A DNA stretch of 64,000 nt, from the NCBI GenBank assembly GCA_016936255.1, contig JAFGYE010000051.1, positions 1 to 64,000 on the forward strand, given 5' to 3'. Position numbers and translations under genes: made by a program. This DNA comes from Marinifilaceae bacterium (lineage in GTDB: Bacteria > Bacteroidota > Bacteroidia > Bacteroidales > Marinifilaceae). The notes below the pieces were generated by a model that saw only the letters and a list, made by a program, of their open reading frames with translations, had not been told where the DNA came from and searched no databases. Each line of letters starts with the position of its first letter. Within the stretch, counting starts at the first letter, position 1. Below, piece by piece: positions 16,980-25,779 of the stretch.

Positions 16980-17990
16980 ATGACCGAAGAAATTAAATTT
17001 TCAATTATTATTCCGGTGTACAATCGTCCGGATGAGATGAAAGAATTGCTGGATAGTTTATCCGAGCAGACTTTTAAAGATTTTGAATTGGTGGTGGTTG
17101 AGGATGGTTCATCGATAAAAAGTGAGGAGCTTTGTGATACGTACCGCGATCGAATACATATATCGTATTTCTACAAACAAAACGAAGGACCCAGCATTGG
17201 GCGCAATTACGGATTGGCCAGAGCAAAAGGGAATTATTTCCTGTTTTTCGATTCCGATTGTATTCTTCCTGCTCATTATATGGAAACTATACACAAAGAG
17301 TTAACTGATAATTTTGTGGATTGTTACGGTGGGCCTGATGGCGCGATGGACGATTTCTCGGATTTCCAGAAAGCAGTTTCCTATGCCATGACTTCTTTTT
17401 TCACCACCGGTGGAATCCGGGGAGGGAAGAAGCAAGTACATAAATTTCATCCCCGCAGTTTTAATTTGGGCTTTTCGAAGGCAGTTTATGAAGATACCGG
17501 AGGATTTCCGGTTACTACCATGCATCCGGGCGAAGATATGGTTTTTGCTATAGAGGTAATAAAACGCGGATTTGAAACCCGTTTGGTTCACGAAGCATAT
17601 GTGTTTCATAAGCGGAGAATCTCCTTTAAAAAATTCTACAAGCAGGTTTTCGGATTTGGAAAAACCCGCTACATCATCTCAAAACATTATCCGGAAACCT
17701 TCAAAATATTTTTCCTGTTTCCCTCTTTATTCGCAATTGGGACAATTGGAGCATTAGTTTTAGGAATAGCTGTTCACCAAATTTTTGCTTTTCCAGTTCT
17801 TTTGTACGCTTTTCTGGTGTTTGCAGATGCACTCACAAAGACCAAATCGTTTGCCATTGCAATAAAAGCGCTTGCCGCAAGTTTTGTGCAGCTGTTCGCT
17901 TATGGTATTGGATTTATGGATGCCGTTTGGAAACACAAAGTTTTGGGGAAAGATGAGTTTGGAGTGTTTGGGAAAGGGTTTTACGAATAG
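16980..17990 (+). CDS. Family 2 glycosyltransferase with C-terminal membrane segments
   Basis: 336 residues from the ATG at 16980, one base after the preceding stop. The in-frame codon at 16947 would overlap the methyltransferase and is less likely. GT-A motifs: SIIIPVYNRPDEMKELLDSL, VVVEDGSS and FFDSDCILPAHY. An ED acid pair in MHPGEDMVFAIEVIKRG resembles the conserved ED of inverting GT2 enzymes. Two or three hydrophobic segments lie near 255-325. It probably transfers a sugar at the inner membrane. Confidence 0.87.
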   Translation: MTEEIKFSIIIPVYNRPDEMKELLDSLSEQTFKDFELVVVEDGSSIKSEELCDTYRDRIHISYFYKQNEGPSIGRNYGLARAKGNYFLFFDSDCILPAHYMETIHKELTDNFVDCYGGPDGAMDDFSDFQKAVSYAMTSFFTTGGIRGGKKQVHKFHPRSFNLGFSKAVYEDTGGFPVTTMHPGEDMVFAIEVIKRGFETRLVHEAYVFHKRRISFKKFYKQVFGFGKTRYIISKHYPETFKIFFLFPSLFAIGTIGALVLGIAVHQIFAFPVLLYAFLVFADALTKTKSFAIAIKALAASFVQLFAYGIGFMDAVWKHKVLGKDEFGVFGKGFYE

Positions 17991-17992
17991 GA

Positions 17993-18018
17993 AAAAAAGA
18001 GACTTAAGCCTCTTTTTT
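17993..18018. terminator. Terminator shared by the glycosyltransferase operon and miaA
   Basis: Inverted repeat AAAAAAGAG-CTTAAG-CTCTTTTTT, two bases after the plus-strand stop and overlapping the miaA stop codon. One central pair is A-C on plus RNA but G-U on minus RNA, so it is slightly better for miaA. Confidence 0.75.
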
Positions 18019-18915
18019 GATTTTATCTTTGATGTATTTAATGACATCGTCTTCCTGATCGGGATGAAACCATTCAATTTCTTTGTCTCTGTTAAACCAT
18101 GAGAGTTGGCGTTTTGCATATCTTCTCGAATTTCTTTTGATCAACTCAATGGCTTCATCAAGATTGATATTTCCCTCTAAATATTCAAATAGTTCTTTGT
18201 AGCCAACTGTGTTTAGTGAGTTGTAATGACGGTATTTAAATAATGCCCTGGCTTCTTCAAGTAAACCTTCTTTCATCATTAAATCAACCCGTAAGTTGAT
18301 TTTTGCATACAATTCTGCTCTGTCCCGGTTTAAGCCGACTTTAACAATATTGAAATCTCTCTTTTTCTTGGTGTTTGTTCTTAGTTCGGAATAGGGTTTA
18401 CCAGTCATTAAACAAACCTCAACCGCATGAATCACTCTTTTTGCATTTTTCAAATCTACCTGATCGTAAAACACCGGATCGAGTTGTTTTAACTGCATGC
18501 GCAATGATTCAATTCCCTCCTTTTGGGCACGCTCTGCAACTTCATTGCGCAAATCCGGATCAATAGTCGGAATTTCATCAATACCATTGCAGATAGCATC
18601 GATATACATCATACTTCCACCTACTAAAAGGACTTCATTTTTTGTTTTAAAAAGATGATCCAGTAAGTCTAAGGTCTGTTGTTCGCATTCCCAGGAACTA
18701 AAATAGTCGTGAATGGAATGAGTATGAATGAAATGATGTTTTACTGCCTCCAATTGTTTCTTTTCAGGCACTGCAGTTCCAATGCTCATTTCCCTGTAAA
18801 CCTGACGGCTATCGGATGATGAGATTACTGTATTGAAATGTTGCGCGATTTTAATGCTTAAATCGGTTTTGCCAACACCTGTAGGACCCAGTAAAACAAT
18901 CAGGGTTTTAGACAT
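18004..18915 (-). CDS. miaA: tRNA dimethylallyltransferase
   Basis: 303 residues. It transfers a dimethylallyl group to A37 of tRNAs reading UNN codons. P-loop GPTGVGKTDLS at 10-20, SSDSRQVYREMSIGTA (substrate-binding Asp), LVGGSMMYIDA, and the C-terminal YAKRQLSWFNRD are family hallmarks. Here ARR-type RSRRYAKRQ is present as NSRRYAKRQ. It is the last gene of a minus-strand run (LuxC-type reductase, pRiA4b-like gene, miaA), with 87 bases before it. Confidence 0.97.
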   Translation of the reverse strand: MSKTLIVLLGPTGVGKTDLSIKIAQHFNTVISSSDSRQVYREMSIGTAVPEKKQLEAVKHHFIHTHSIHDYFSSWECEQQTLDLLDHLFKTKNEVLLVGGSMMYIDAICNGIDEIPTIDPDLRNEVAERAQKEGIESLRMQLKQLDPVFYDQVDLKNAKRVIHAVEVCLMTGKPYSELRTNTKKKRDFNIVKVGLNRDRAELYAKINLRVDLMMKEGLLEEARALFKYRHYNSLNTVGYKELFEYLEGNINLDEAIELIKRNSRRYAKRQLSWFNRDKEIEWFHPDQEDDVIKYIKDKIKKEA

Positions 18916-19002
18916 CTAAAGTTAATTATGAATTGCAAATTATGAGTTTTGAATTGCGGTTTTTGCATATGTTGAATGCAAAATTTAGTTTTGCACTAAC
19001 TG

Positions 19003-19572
19003 CTAAAGAATGTCTTCGTAGTCATCCAGGTTTTCAAATTCAGGGCCTTCATCAAATTCGTCATCGAAATCGGCCAAATAATCGTCGGCAGTCATGGTTT
19101 TTTCAGATTTTGCTTCAAATTCCCCAAAACCAAGACCTTCAAAATCTTCAGCATCCATTTTAATTTGTATGGGTGCATCGCCTTTGGATAATGTACATTT
19201 AGGATATTTGGTTTTGGATTTTGAAATGCCTTTTTCAATTAACTGAACATTGAAAAAACGATCAGAAAAGAAATCAAAAACATAAATTAATTCGGGTCTT
19301 TCAGAGGAAACAAATTCACGTATCATTGCAACATCCATTGCAACAACATTAAAATTGTCATCGTCTTCGGTATTCATTTCGAAAAGGGCAATTTCCAAGC
19401 CTCTTTCATCATTAGCGCCTACCTGGTAAAAAGAAGCCATTTGAGAATTATCATATCCAATCGTTTCCTGAATGGTGTTATGGAACTCTAAATAAGTTTG
19501 TTCATGATCAATTTCAATTTCAAGAACAAAATTTTTGACCTCAGGTGAGGTTATTTTAAATTTATATATCAT
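19003..19572 (-). CDS. pRiA4b ORF-3-like protein (annotated in relatives as IS1096 passenger TnpR-like)
   Basis: 189 residues. The N-terminal half (MIYKFKITSPEVKNFVLEI ... TYLEFHNTIQETIGYDNS) matches the plasmid pRiA4b ORF-3 fold; the C-terminal 50 residues are extremely acidic (DDYLADFDDEFDEGPEF). The mobile-element name is historical: no inverted repeats, transposase or target duplication are seen. The function is not known. It starts four bases after the stop of the acyl-CoA reductase gene, so the two are very likely co-transcribed. Confidence 0.82.
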   Translation of the reverse strand: MIYKFKITSPEVKNFVLEIEIDHEQTYLEFHNTIQETIGYDNSQMASFYQVGANDERGLEIALFEMNTEDDDNFNVVAMDVAMIREFVSSERPELIYVFDFFSDRFFNVQLIEKGISKSKTKYPKCTLSKGDAPIQIKMDAEDFEGLGFGEFEAKSEKTMTADDYLADFDDEFDEGPEFENLDDYEDIL

Positions 19573-19576
19573 GGTT

Positions 19577-20650
19577 TTATTTTGATTTTAATTTCGATAG
19601 AAACTCCATTGTATCCACATTGTCGGCATAATCCCATAGTTCCGGCTCCTGCGCTTTTCCAAATGGAACTGCATTAGGGATTCCATTCCCTACAATGCAT
19701 TGGATTAGTTCTGAATTTGTGTTTAAATTGATTTTCAGATCATTAATTTCGGAATAATATTCATAGTTTACAACTCCTATTGGAGAGGTAATTGCAGTAT
19801 TTTCATTTAGAAGAACGAAACCGGTATCAAGGTGTTCTATTCTATTCATTAAGAACATTGAACGCTGATAATCGTAGTTGTTTGCGTATTTATTGTGATC
19901 GTTTACAAACGAATAATTTTTCCAGCAGTCAAGAAGGTGTACCAAATCATATCCTTTCGGGATATATAACTTTGAAACATTTCGGCATCCCAATCCAAAA
20001 TATAAAAATACATCTTTTGCAAGTGCTTCCAATTCTTCATTGGTTTCGTTGCCTGATAGTACTGCAGCAGAATTTCTATTTCTGCGGATGATATGATCAT
20101 ACTTTTTGAAATAGGCTTCGAAATATCTGGCTGAATTATTACTTCCGGTAGCTATTATTGCATCAAATTTGTTTTCACCGCTTAATCTTTCTGATTGAAA
20201 TGAGATGAGTTCATCGAATTCAGAATTGATTTCAATCAGTAGTTTTGAGACAAAATTGAGTAACTGGTTATCTTTTGACGATAATTTTCCAATAAAAGAA
20301 TGACCGGATATTAAGACTGATAACATGTCGTGAAATCCTACCATAGGGATATTTCCAGCCATAATTACAGCAACTTTTAGTTGCGTATTTTTATCGGGAA
20401 CAGAGTAGCGGTTTAGCCATTCATTCAGTTTTTGCTCTTTTAAAAAAGTACAAATGCCATTTATGGATGCATGAACATGATGTGGCGTGAACCACAAATT
20501 CTCATTTGAGACTCTGTCAAGTAAGGCTTTAAATTCGTCATAATATGTTGAATTTAGTCTGTGTTCAGCAGGTTTTGCATCTTCAGATGAAAACTGAGAT
20601 AGAAAATTACCTAACTCAACAAATGCTCTTATTCTTTCAGTTTTGTTCAT
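19577..20650 (-). CDS. LuxC-type acyl-CoA reductase
   Basis: 357 residues from the ATG at 20650; a TTG eight codons upstream is possible but less likely. The protein matches the LuxC/acyl-CoA reductase family of Bacteroidota: AVIMAGNIPMVGFHDMLSVL (nucleotide-binding region), GKLSSKDNQLL, IIRRNRNSAAVLSGNE, and FGLGCRNVSKLYIPKGYD, which carries the catalytic-type Cys. Such enzymes reduce acyl-CoA or acyl-enzyme thioesters to aldehydes with NADPH. No LuxAB, LuxD or LuxE homologues are near, so the substrate is unknown. Coupled with the pRiA4b-like gene downstream. Confidence 0.85.
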   Translation of the reverse strand: MNKTERIRAFVELGNFLSQFSSEDAKPAEHRLNSTYYDEFKALLDRVSNENLWFTPHHVHASINGICTFLKEQKLNEWLNRYSVPDKNTQLKVAVIMAGNIPMVGFHDMLSVLISGHSFIGKLSSKDNQLLNFVSKLLIEINSEFDELISFQSERLSGENKFDAIIATGSNNSARYFEAYFKKYDHIIRRNRNSAAVLSGNETNEELEALAKDVFLYFGLGCRNVSKLYIPKGYDLVHLLDCWKNYSFVNDHNKYANNYDYQRSMFLMNRIEHLDTGFVLLNENTAITSPIGVVNYEYYSEINDLKINLNTNSELIQCIVGNGIPNAVPFGKAQEPELWDYADNVDTMEFLSKLKSK

Positions 20651-20725
20651 GGTATAATTCAAAAAAATCTCCAATTAACTTTACTTTAAGTTATATCTGG
20701 AGAATTTGATTTGCTTACTATTTTG

Positions 20726-20733
20726 CAAAGATA
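20726..20733 (-). promoter_or_regulatory. Putative -7 box (TATCTTTG, minus strand)
   Basis: Exact TAnnTTTG on the minus strand, about 75 bases upstream of the acyl-CoA reductase ATG; no -33 at the normal distance. Confidence 0.4.
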
Positions 20734-20769
20734 AAAATTGTTATCAAAGTATCTTAACTATTTTAATTC

Positions 20770-21108
20770 TTAAACAAAGTTGGAAAGGAAACTTAATGCA
20801 AATCCTGCTCCTATAAGAATAATAATTACAAATAGTAAAAAGGAAATAGTGGCAAGCAAGAGTCCAATAAATGCGCATGTTTTACCGGTAGTAACATTAT
20901 TCCATGAGGCTGAGGTATACAAATGGGGTGTTTCCTGATACAATTTAGTCGCTTGCTTCGATAAAATTAATGCAATGATCGCCATTACTAAACTGATAAT
21001 TCCGGCAAAGCAGAATAAAAAAATAGAGAGAATCCCAAGAACTAATATGCTTGATGAGTTAGGCAGTACTTCTTGTTTATTGGTTGAGGTTTGATTCCTG
21101 TTTTCCAT
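20770..21108 (-). CDS. Small membrane protein (DUF4190-like)
   Basis: 112 residues. A polar, Asn/Ser-rich N-terminus is followed by a long hydrophobic pair (SILVLGILSIFLFCFAGI and VMAIIALILS), a polar loop with TGKTCAFIG, and a C-terminal hydrophobic segment. The layout resembles DUF4190/CCC-type small membrane proteins that accompany DUF2752 genes in Bacteroidota. It begins 11 bases after the DUF2752 gene. No function can be assigned. Confidence 0.72.
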   Translation of the reverse strand: MENRNQTSTNKQEVLPNSSSILVLGILSIFLFCFAGIISLVMAIIALILSKQATKLYQETPHLYTSASWNNVTTGKTCAFIGLLLATISFLLFVIIILIGAGFALSFLSNFV

Positions 21109-21119
21109 ACTGATTTTTA

Positions 21120-21422
21120 TTAATAGGAATTGATTTTATAAATGTATGAGAAGAGTATTAATAGTACTGATAGAAAGAAAAGATATTTTAGAAGAATTGT
21201 GCCCCATGAAAATTTGAATTTTAAATGCAGAAGTAAAAGAGGGAGCATACTCAGCATTGGAATAAGTGCAGGGTACAAGTGTATCGATTCCCAAATATCA
21301 CCTTTGAGCAGTGCTATCAGGGAAGTTTGCAAGCCACAACCAGGACATGCAACCCCAAAGTGTTCTTGGAAAGTACAAGCCGCCAGATGATTTTCGAGCC
21401 AATTGATGATGTTTTGCCACAT
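21120..21422 (-). CDS. DUF2752 membrane protein
   Basis: 100 residues from the ATG at 21422; the longer TTG start at 21464 lies next to the acnB terminator and is unlikely. It carries the DUF2752 signature ACPGCGLQTSLIALLKGD, with two Cys in a CPGCG motif, then two or three hydrophobic helices. The role is unknown. It forms a two-gene unit with the small membrane protein at 20770. Confidence 0.82.
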   Translation of the reverse strand: MWQNIINWLENHLAACTFQEHFGVACPGCGLQTSLIALLKGDIWESIHLYPALIPMLSMLPLLLLHLKFKFSWGTILLKYLFFLSVLLILFSYIYKINSY

Positions 21423-21467
21423 TCTATTATAAATATGGTTTAATTTATGAAAACAATGGCGCAAAAA

Positions 21468-21494
21468 AAAGCCGATGCATAAACATCGGCTTTA
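21468..21494 (-). terminator. Intrinsic terminator of acnB
   Basis: 7-bp GC-rich stem GCCGATG/CATCGGC with a 6-base loop; on the minus strand it is followed by eight T's. Confidence 0.9.
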
Positions 21495-21517
21495 GAATTC
21501 AATATGTGAAAATGTAA

Positions 21518-24070
21518 TTACAGATCTCTTCTTTGATAAAGAGCATCCTCCATATCCATTTCGTCGAACTGCATGTATTTGTAAACTTCTTTTTCGTTAG
21601 ATTGAATCTTTTCTTTGTAAATTTCCATATACTCAGCAGGAGTAGGTAGTTTACCTAAAACTGAAACAACAGCGCCAAGTTCGGCAGAACCCAAATAAAC
21701 CTGTGCACCCGTTCCCATGCGGTTGTTGAAGTTACGGGTTGAAGTTGAATAAACATTTGCGTTATCCGGAACACGTAGTTGGTTCCCCATACACAATGAA
21801 CATCCAGGGGTTTCAACACGAACTCCTAACTGAGAGAAGGTTGCAAAAGTTGCTTCTTCTTTCAATACAGCCTGATCCATACGGGTTGGAGGAGCAATAT
21901 AGGTTCTCACTTTATCGCTTGGTGTATGTCCTTTCCAAACTCTTTCGCAAGCACGGAAGTGACCAATGTTAGTCATACAGGAACCAATGAATACATCCTG
22001 GATTTCAGTGTTCTGAACATCAGAAAGTAATTTTACATCATCCGGATCGTTAGGACAACAAAGAATAGGTTCGTGAATTTCAGAAAGATCAATTTCGATA
22101 GTCGCTGCATATTCTGCATTTTCATCTCTTGCGATCAATACAGGATTCGCCAACCACTCGTTACATGCATCAATACGGTTTTGAATAGTTTGAGCATCAT
22201 CGTAGCCCATTTTAATCATGGATTCCATCAAGGCAACATTCGACTTCACATACTCTATAACACGAGCTTCGGATAACTTGATACATCCAGCCGCAGCAGA
22301 ACGCTCAGCAGTTGCATCAGTCAATTCGAATGCCTGCTCAACAGTAATGTCTTCAAGACCTTCCATCTCGATGATTTTACCGTTAAATATATTGATTTTG
22401 TTCTTCTTAGGTACTGTTAATTGTCCGTTTTGAATTGCAAAATAAGGAATTGCATTTACCACATCACGCAAAGTGATGCCTGGGTTTAAGCTTCCCTTAA
22501 ATTTGATTAAAACAGATTCAGGCATATCTAAAGGCATAAAACCTAAAGCTCCTGCAAAAGCAACCAAACCTGAACCTGCAGGAAAAGAAATACCCAATGG
22601 AAAACGTGTGTGTGAATCACCACCAGTACCAACAGTATCAGGTATCAAAAGACGGTTCAACCAAGAGTGAATAACACCATCACCTTGCTTCAAAGGCACG
22701 CCTTTACGCTCAGAGATGAACTTAGGTAAGCTTTTGTGCATTGTCACGTCAGTTGCTTTAGGATAAGCTGCTGTATGACAGAAAGACTGCATAAACATTG
22801 GTGCTTCAAAACTTAAACATGCCAACTCCTTAATTTCGTCTCTGGTCATAGGTCCCGTTGTATCCTGAGAGCCAACGGTTGTCATTTTAGGTGCACATGA
22901 AGCTCCTGGCAATACGCCTTCAACACCACAAGCTTTACCAACTATTTTTTGAGCCATTGTATAACCTTGATTAGCCTTTGGCTTTGGGTTATTGGCAACA
23001 GCGAAAATATCAGCAGCAGGCATTCCTAATAACTCACGAGATTTTTCAGTTAATGCTTTTCCAATAATTAAAGGGATACGGCCACCTGCACGGTACTCAT
23101 CTGATAAAGTATCAGGAGCTAAAGTATAAGTACAAATGACTTTACCATCGCGGATAATTTCACCTTTAACATTGTTTATTACAATTTCATCACCTGTACT
23201 AAGTTTAGAAACATCAGTAATGATTGGTAATCCGCCGGAATCTTGTGTTGTGTTGTAGAAAATTGGAGCAATTGCACCGCCGATTACCACGCCGGCAGTA
23301 CGTTTGTTTGGTACTGCAGGAATGTCTTCTCCAATGTGCCATAGCAATGAGTTGGCAGCAGATTTGCGGGATGAACCGGTTCCCACAACATCACCAACGA
23401 AAGCAACTTTGTGACCTTCTTTTCTCCAGCCGGCAATAATTTCAATACCATCTTCGAAACGCCCAGCTCCCATAGCTAAAGCGTGCAATGGAATATCCGG
23501 ACGGGTAAACGCCTGAGATGCAGGAGAAAAATCATCAGTATTGATTTCACCTTCTACCTTGTAAACTTTCAATTTAATTTCTTCCGGCAGTTTAGAACGT
23601 TTGGTAAACCACTCAGCATTTGCCCAGGATTCAAGTACACTTTTAGCTGCTGCATTGTTGTTTGCAAGATCGGCTATAGTTTGGAACGAATCATATACCA
23701 GAATTATGCCTTTAAGAGCTTCGGCAGCTTCTTCAGCTAACGATTTATCTTTTAATGCCTCAACCAATACGGTTACATTGTAACCACCCATCATAGTGCC
23801 TAAAATTTGAATTGCTTCAGATTTTGTGATGATTGGTGAACTCAATTTGCCTTTTAAAAGTTGTCCAAGAAACTCTGCTTTTACTTTGGTTGAATCATCA
23901 ACTCCGGGAGCGATTCTTTCTTTAAATAAATACAAAAGAAAGTCTTCTTTTCCTTCGATAGGATTTTGCAGTAATTTGCAAAGTTCAGCAGTCTGTTCTG
24001 CATTTAATGGCAAGGCCGGGATACCTTTGGTAGCGCGGGCTGCTTCGTGTTTTAAATATGCGTCAATCAT
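21518..24070 (-). CDS. acnB: Bifunctional aconitate hydratase 2 / 2-methylisocitrate dehydratase
   Basis: 850 residues, close to E. coli AcnB (865). It interconverts citrate and isocitrate in the TCA cycle with a 4Fe-4S cluster. Order is the AcnB type: N-terminal HEAT-like domain (1-160), swivel domain with GDVVGTGSSRKSAANSLL, then the catalytic domains. Cluster Cys are in GSCMTNIGHF and CSLCMGNQLRV; GGDSHTRFPLG is also conserved. Monocistronic, with a minus-strand -7 box at 24143 and a strong terminator. Confidence 0.97.
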   Translation of the reverse strand: MIDAYLKHEAARATKGIPALPLNAEQTAELCKLLQNPIEGKEDFLLYLFKERIAPGVDDSTKVKAEFLGQLLKGKLSSPIITKSEAIQILGTMMGGYNVTVLVEALKDKSLAEEAAEALKGIILVYDSFQTIADLANNNAAAKSVLESWANAEWFTKRSKLPEEIKLKVYKVEGEINTDDFSPASQAFTRPDIPLHALAMGAGRFEDGIEIIAGWRKEGHKVAFVGDVVGTGSSRKSAANSLLWHIGEDIPAVPNKRTAGVVIGGAIAPIFYNTTQDSGGLPIITDVSKLSTGDEIVINNVKGEIIRDGKVICTYTLAPDTLSDEYRAGGRIPLIIGKALTEKSRELLGMPAADIFAVANNPKPKANQGYTMAQKIVGKACGVEGVLPGASCAPKMTTVGSQDTTGPMTRDEIKELACLSFEAPMFMQSFCHTAAYPKATDVTMHKSLPKFISERKGVPLKQGDGVIHSWLNRLLIPDTVGTGGDSHTRFPLGISFPAGSGLVAFAGALGFMPLDMPESVLIKFKGSLNPGITLRDVVNAIPYFAIQNGQLTVPKKNKINIFNGKIIEMEGLEDITVEQAFELTDATAERSAAAGCIKLSEARVIEYVKSNVALMESMIKMGYDDAQTIQNRIDACNEWLANPVLIARDENAEYAATIEIDLSEIHEPILCCPNDPDDVKLLSDVQNTEIQDVFIGSCMTNIGHFRACERVWKGHTPSDKVRTYIAPPTRMDQAVLKEEATFATFSQLGVRVETPGCSLCMGNQLRVPDNANVYSTSTRNFNNRMGTGAQVYLGSAELGAVVSVLGKLPTPAEYMEIYKEKIQSNEKEVYKYMQFDEMDMEDALYQRRDL

Positions 24071-24142
24071 TGTTGTTTGATACGGTTATGTTAGTTTAGT
24101 AACCTTCGTATTTTGAATGAAGAATTATTCCTTTATTCACAA

Positions 24143-24150
24143 CAAACATA
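24143..24150 (-). promoter_or_regulatory. Putative -7 box (TATGTTTG, minus strand) of acnB
   Basis: Exact TAnnTTTG on the minus strand, about 73 bases before the acnB ATG. No clear -33 element. Confidence 0.4.
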
Positions 24151-24208
24151 TGGTTTTTATGATTACACGATTCATAAAAATGCGTGTTTTATATCATGTT
24201 TTAGGGCA

Positions 24209-24238
24209 TAAAAAAAGCCCTCCCAAAGGAGAGCTTTA
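24209..24238 (-). terminator. Intrinsic terminator of gap
   Basis: Stem AAAGCTCTCC/GGAGGGCTTT (one G-U pair on the minus RNA) followed by a run of seven T's, about 20 bases after the gap stop codon. Confidence 0.88.
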
Positions 24239-24259
24239 AATTGTATATCTATATAAGGA

Positions 24260-25279
<1,020 letters not shown>

Positions 25280-25309
25280 TTAATTTATAAACCCTTTGTT
25301 TCTCAACGG

Positions 25310-25317
25310 CAAAAGTA
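25310..25317 (-). promoter_or_regulatory. Putative -7 box (TACTTTTG, minus strand) of gap
   Basis: Exact TAnnTTTG on the minus strand, about 43 bases from the gap start codon; the surrounding DNA is very AT-rich. No clear -33. Confidence 0.5.
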
Positions 25318-25449
25318 TGTATTTTAAAAATATTTTGTATTGAAAAAGTAAAAAAAATAATTTATTTATTTTTCACTTAAATAAGGCTTGTTGCTTGATA
25401 GTTAGTTGTTTGTGTGGCATTATAACGATTGCGAATGAAAAATTTAATG

Positions 25450-25480
25450 AAAAAAAAATCTCATTTAGTGAGATTTTCTT
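25450..25480 (-). terminator. Intrinsic terminator of the 42-residue lipoprotein gene
   Basis: 7-bp stem AATCTCA/TGAGATT with a 5-base loop, followed on the minus strand by nine T's; it begins six bases after the small gene's stop codon. Confidence 0.85.
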
Positions 25481-25485
25481 TTGAT

Positions 25486-25614
25486 TTAAACAGTTTTGCT
25501 CGTACAGCTTGTATTTGCTTTTGTATAAGCAGGACATCTTTTATCAACTGCGCATGATGTTGAGATTATCCCAAGAAGGAATAGTATTGCTAATGCGTAA
25601 AGTGTTTTCTTCAT
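25486..25614 (-). CDS. Tiny predicted lipoprotein (42 residues)
   Basis: ATG at 25614, TAA at 25486. The translation begins MKKTLYALAILFLLGIISTS followed by Cys21, a textbook lipoprotein signal with lipobox STSC. Only 21 residues follow the Cys, including two more Cys in KRCPAY and TSCTSK. Immediately downstream is a strong minus-strand terminator, which supports a real transcription unit. Similar minute lipoproteins are common but rarely annotated in Bacteroidota. Function unknown. Confidence 0.8.
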   Translation of the reverse strand: MKKTLYALAILFLLGIISTSCAVDKRCPAYTKANTSCTSKTV

Positions 25615-25747
25615 AGGTAATAAAATTAAAGGTCAAGTTTATTCGTTTCTAAATTCGTGAAAAGATATAAAAAAATGTTGTGAAACTACAAATTGGAAAT
25701 ATTTGTGTTTTGTTAAATTTATACTGTCTTTTATACCTTCTCTGTAT

Positions 25748-25755
25748 TATTTTTG
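25748..25755 (+). promoter_or_regulatory. Putative -7 box (TATTTTTG)
   Basis: Matches TAnnTTTG and is 32 bases before the ATG at 25780. The region is T-rich, so a chance match is possible. Confidence 0.35.
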
Positions 25756-25779
25756 TTTGGGAAATATCGAAATTAATTA

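Noticed and set aside
18936-18996. Overlapping alternative hairpins around TGCAAAA and TTTTGCA, and AATTATGAATTG-like short repeats
   Set aside because: Stems are short and AT-rich with no T tract; similar AATTATGA-type scraps occur at 16125-16160, so they look like simple background repeats.
19003-19572. Mobile element remnant (IS1096 passenger name)
   Set aside because: No transposase, inverted repeats or target duplication; it is coupled to a chromosomal reductase gene.
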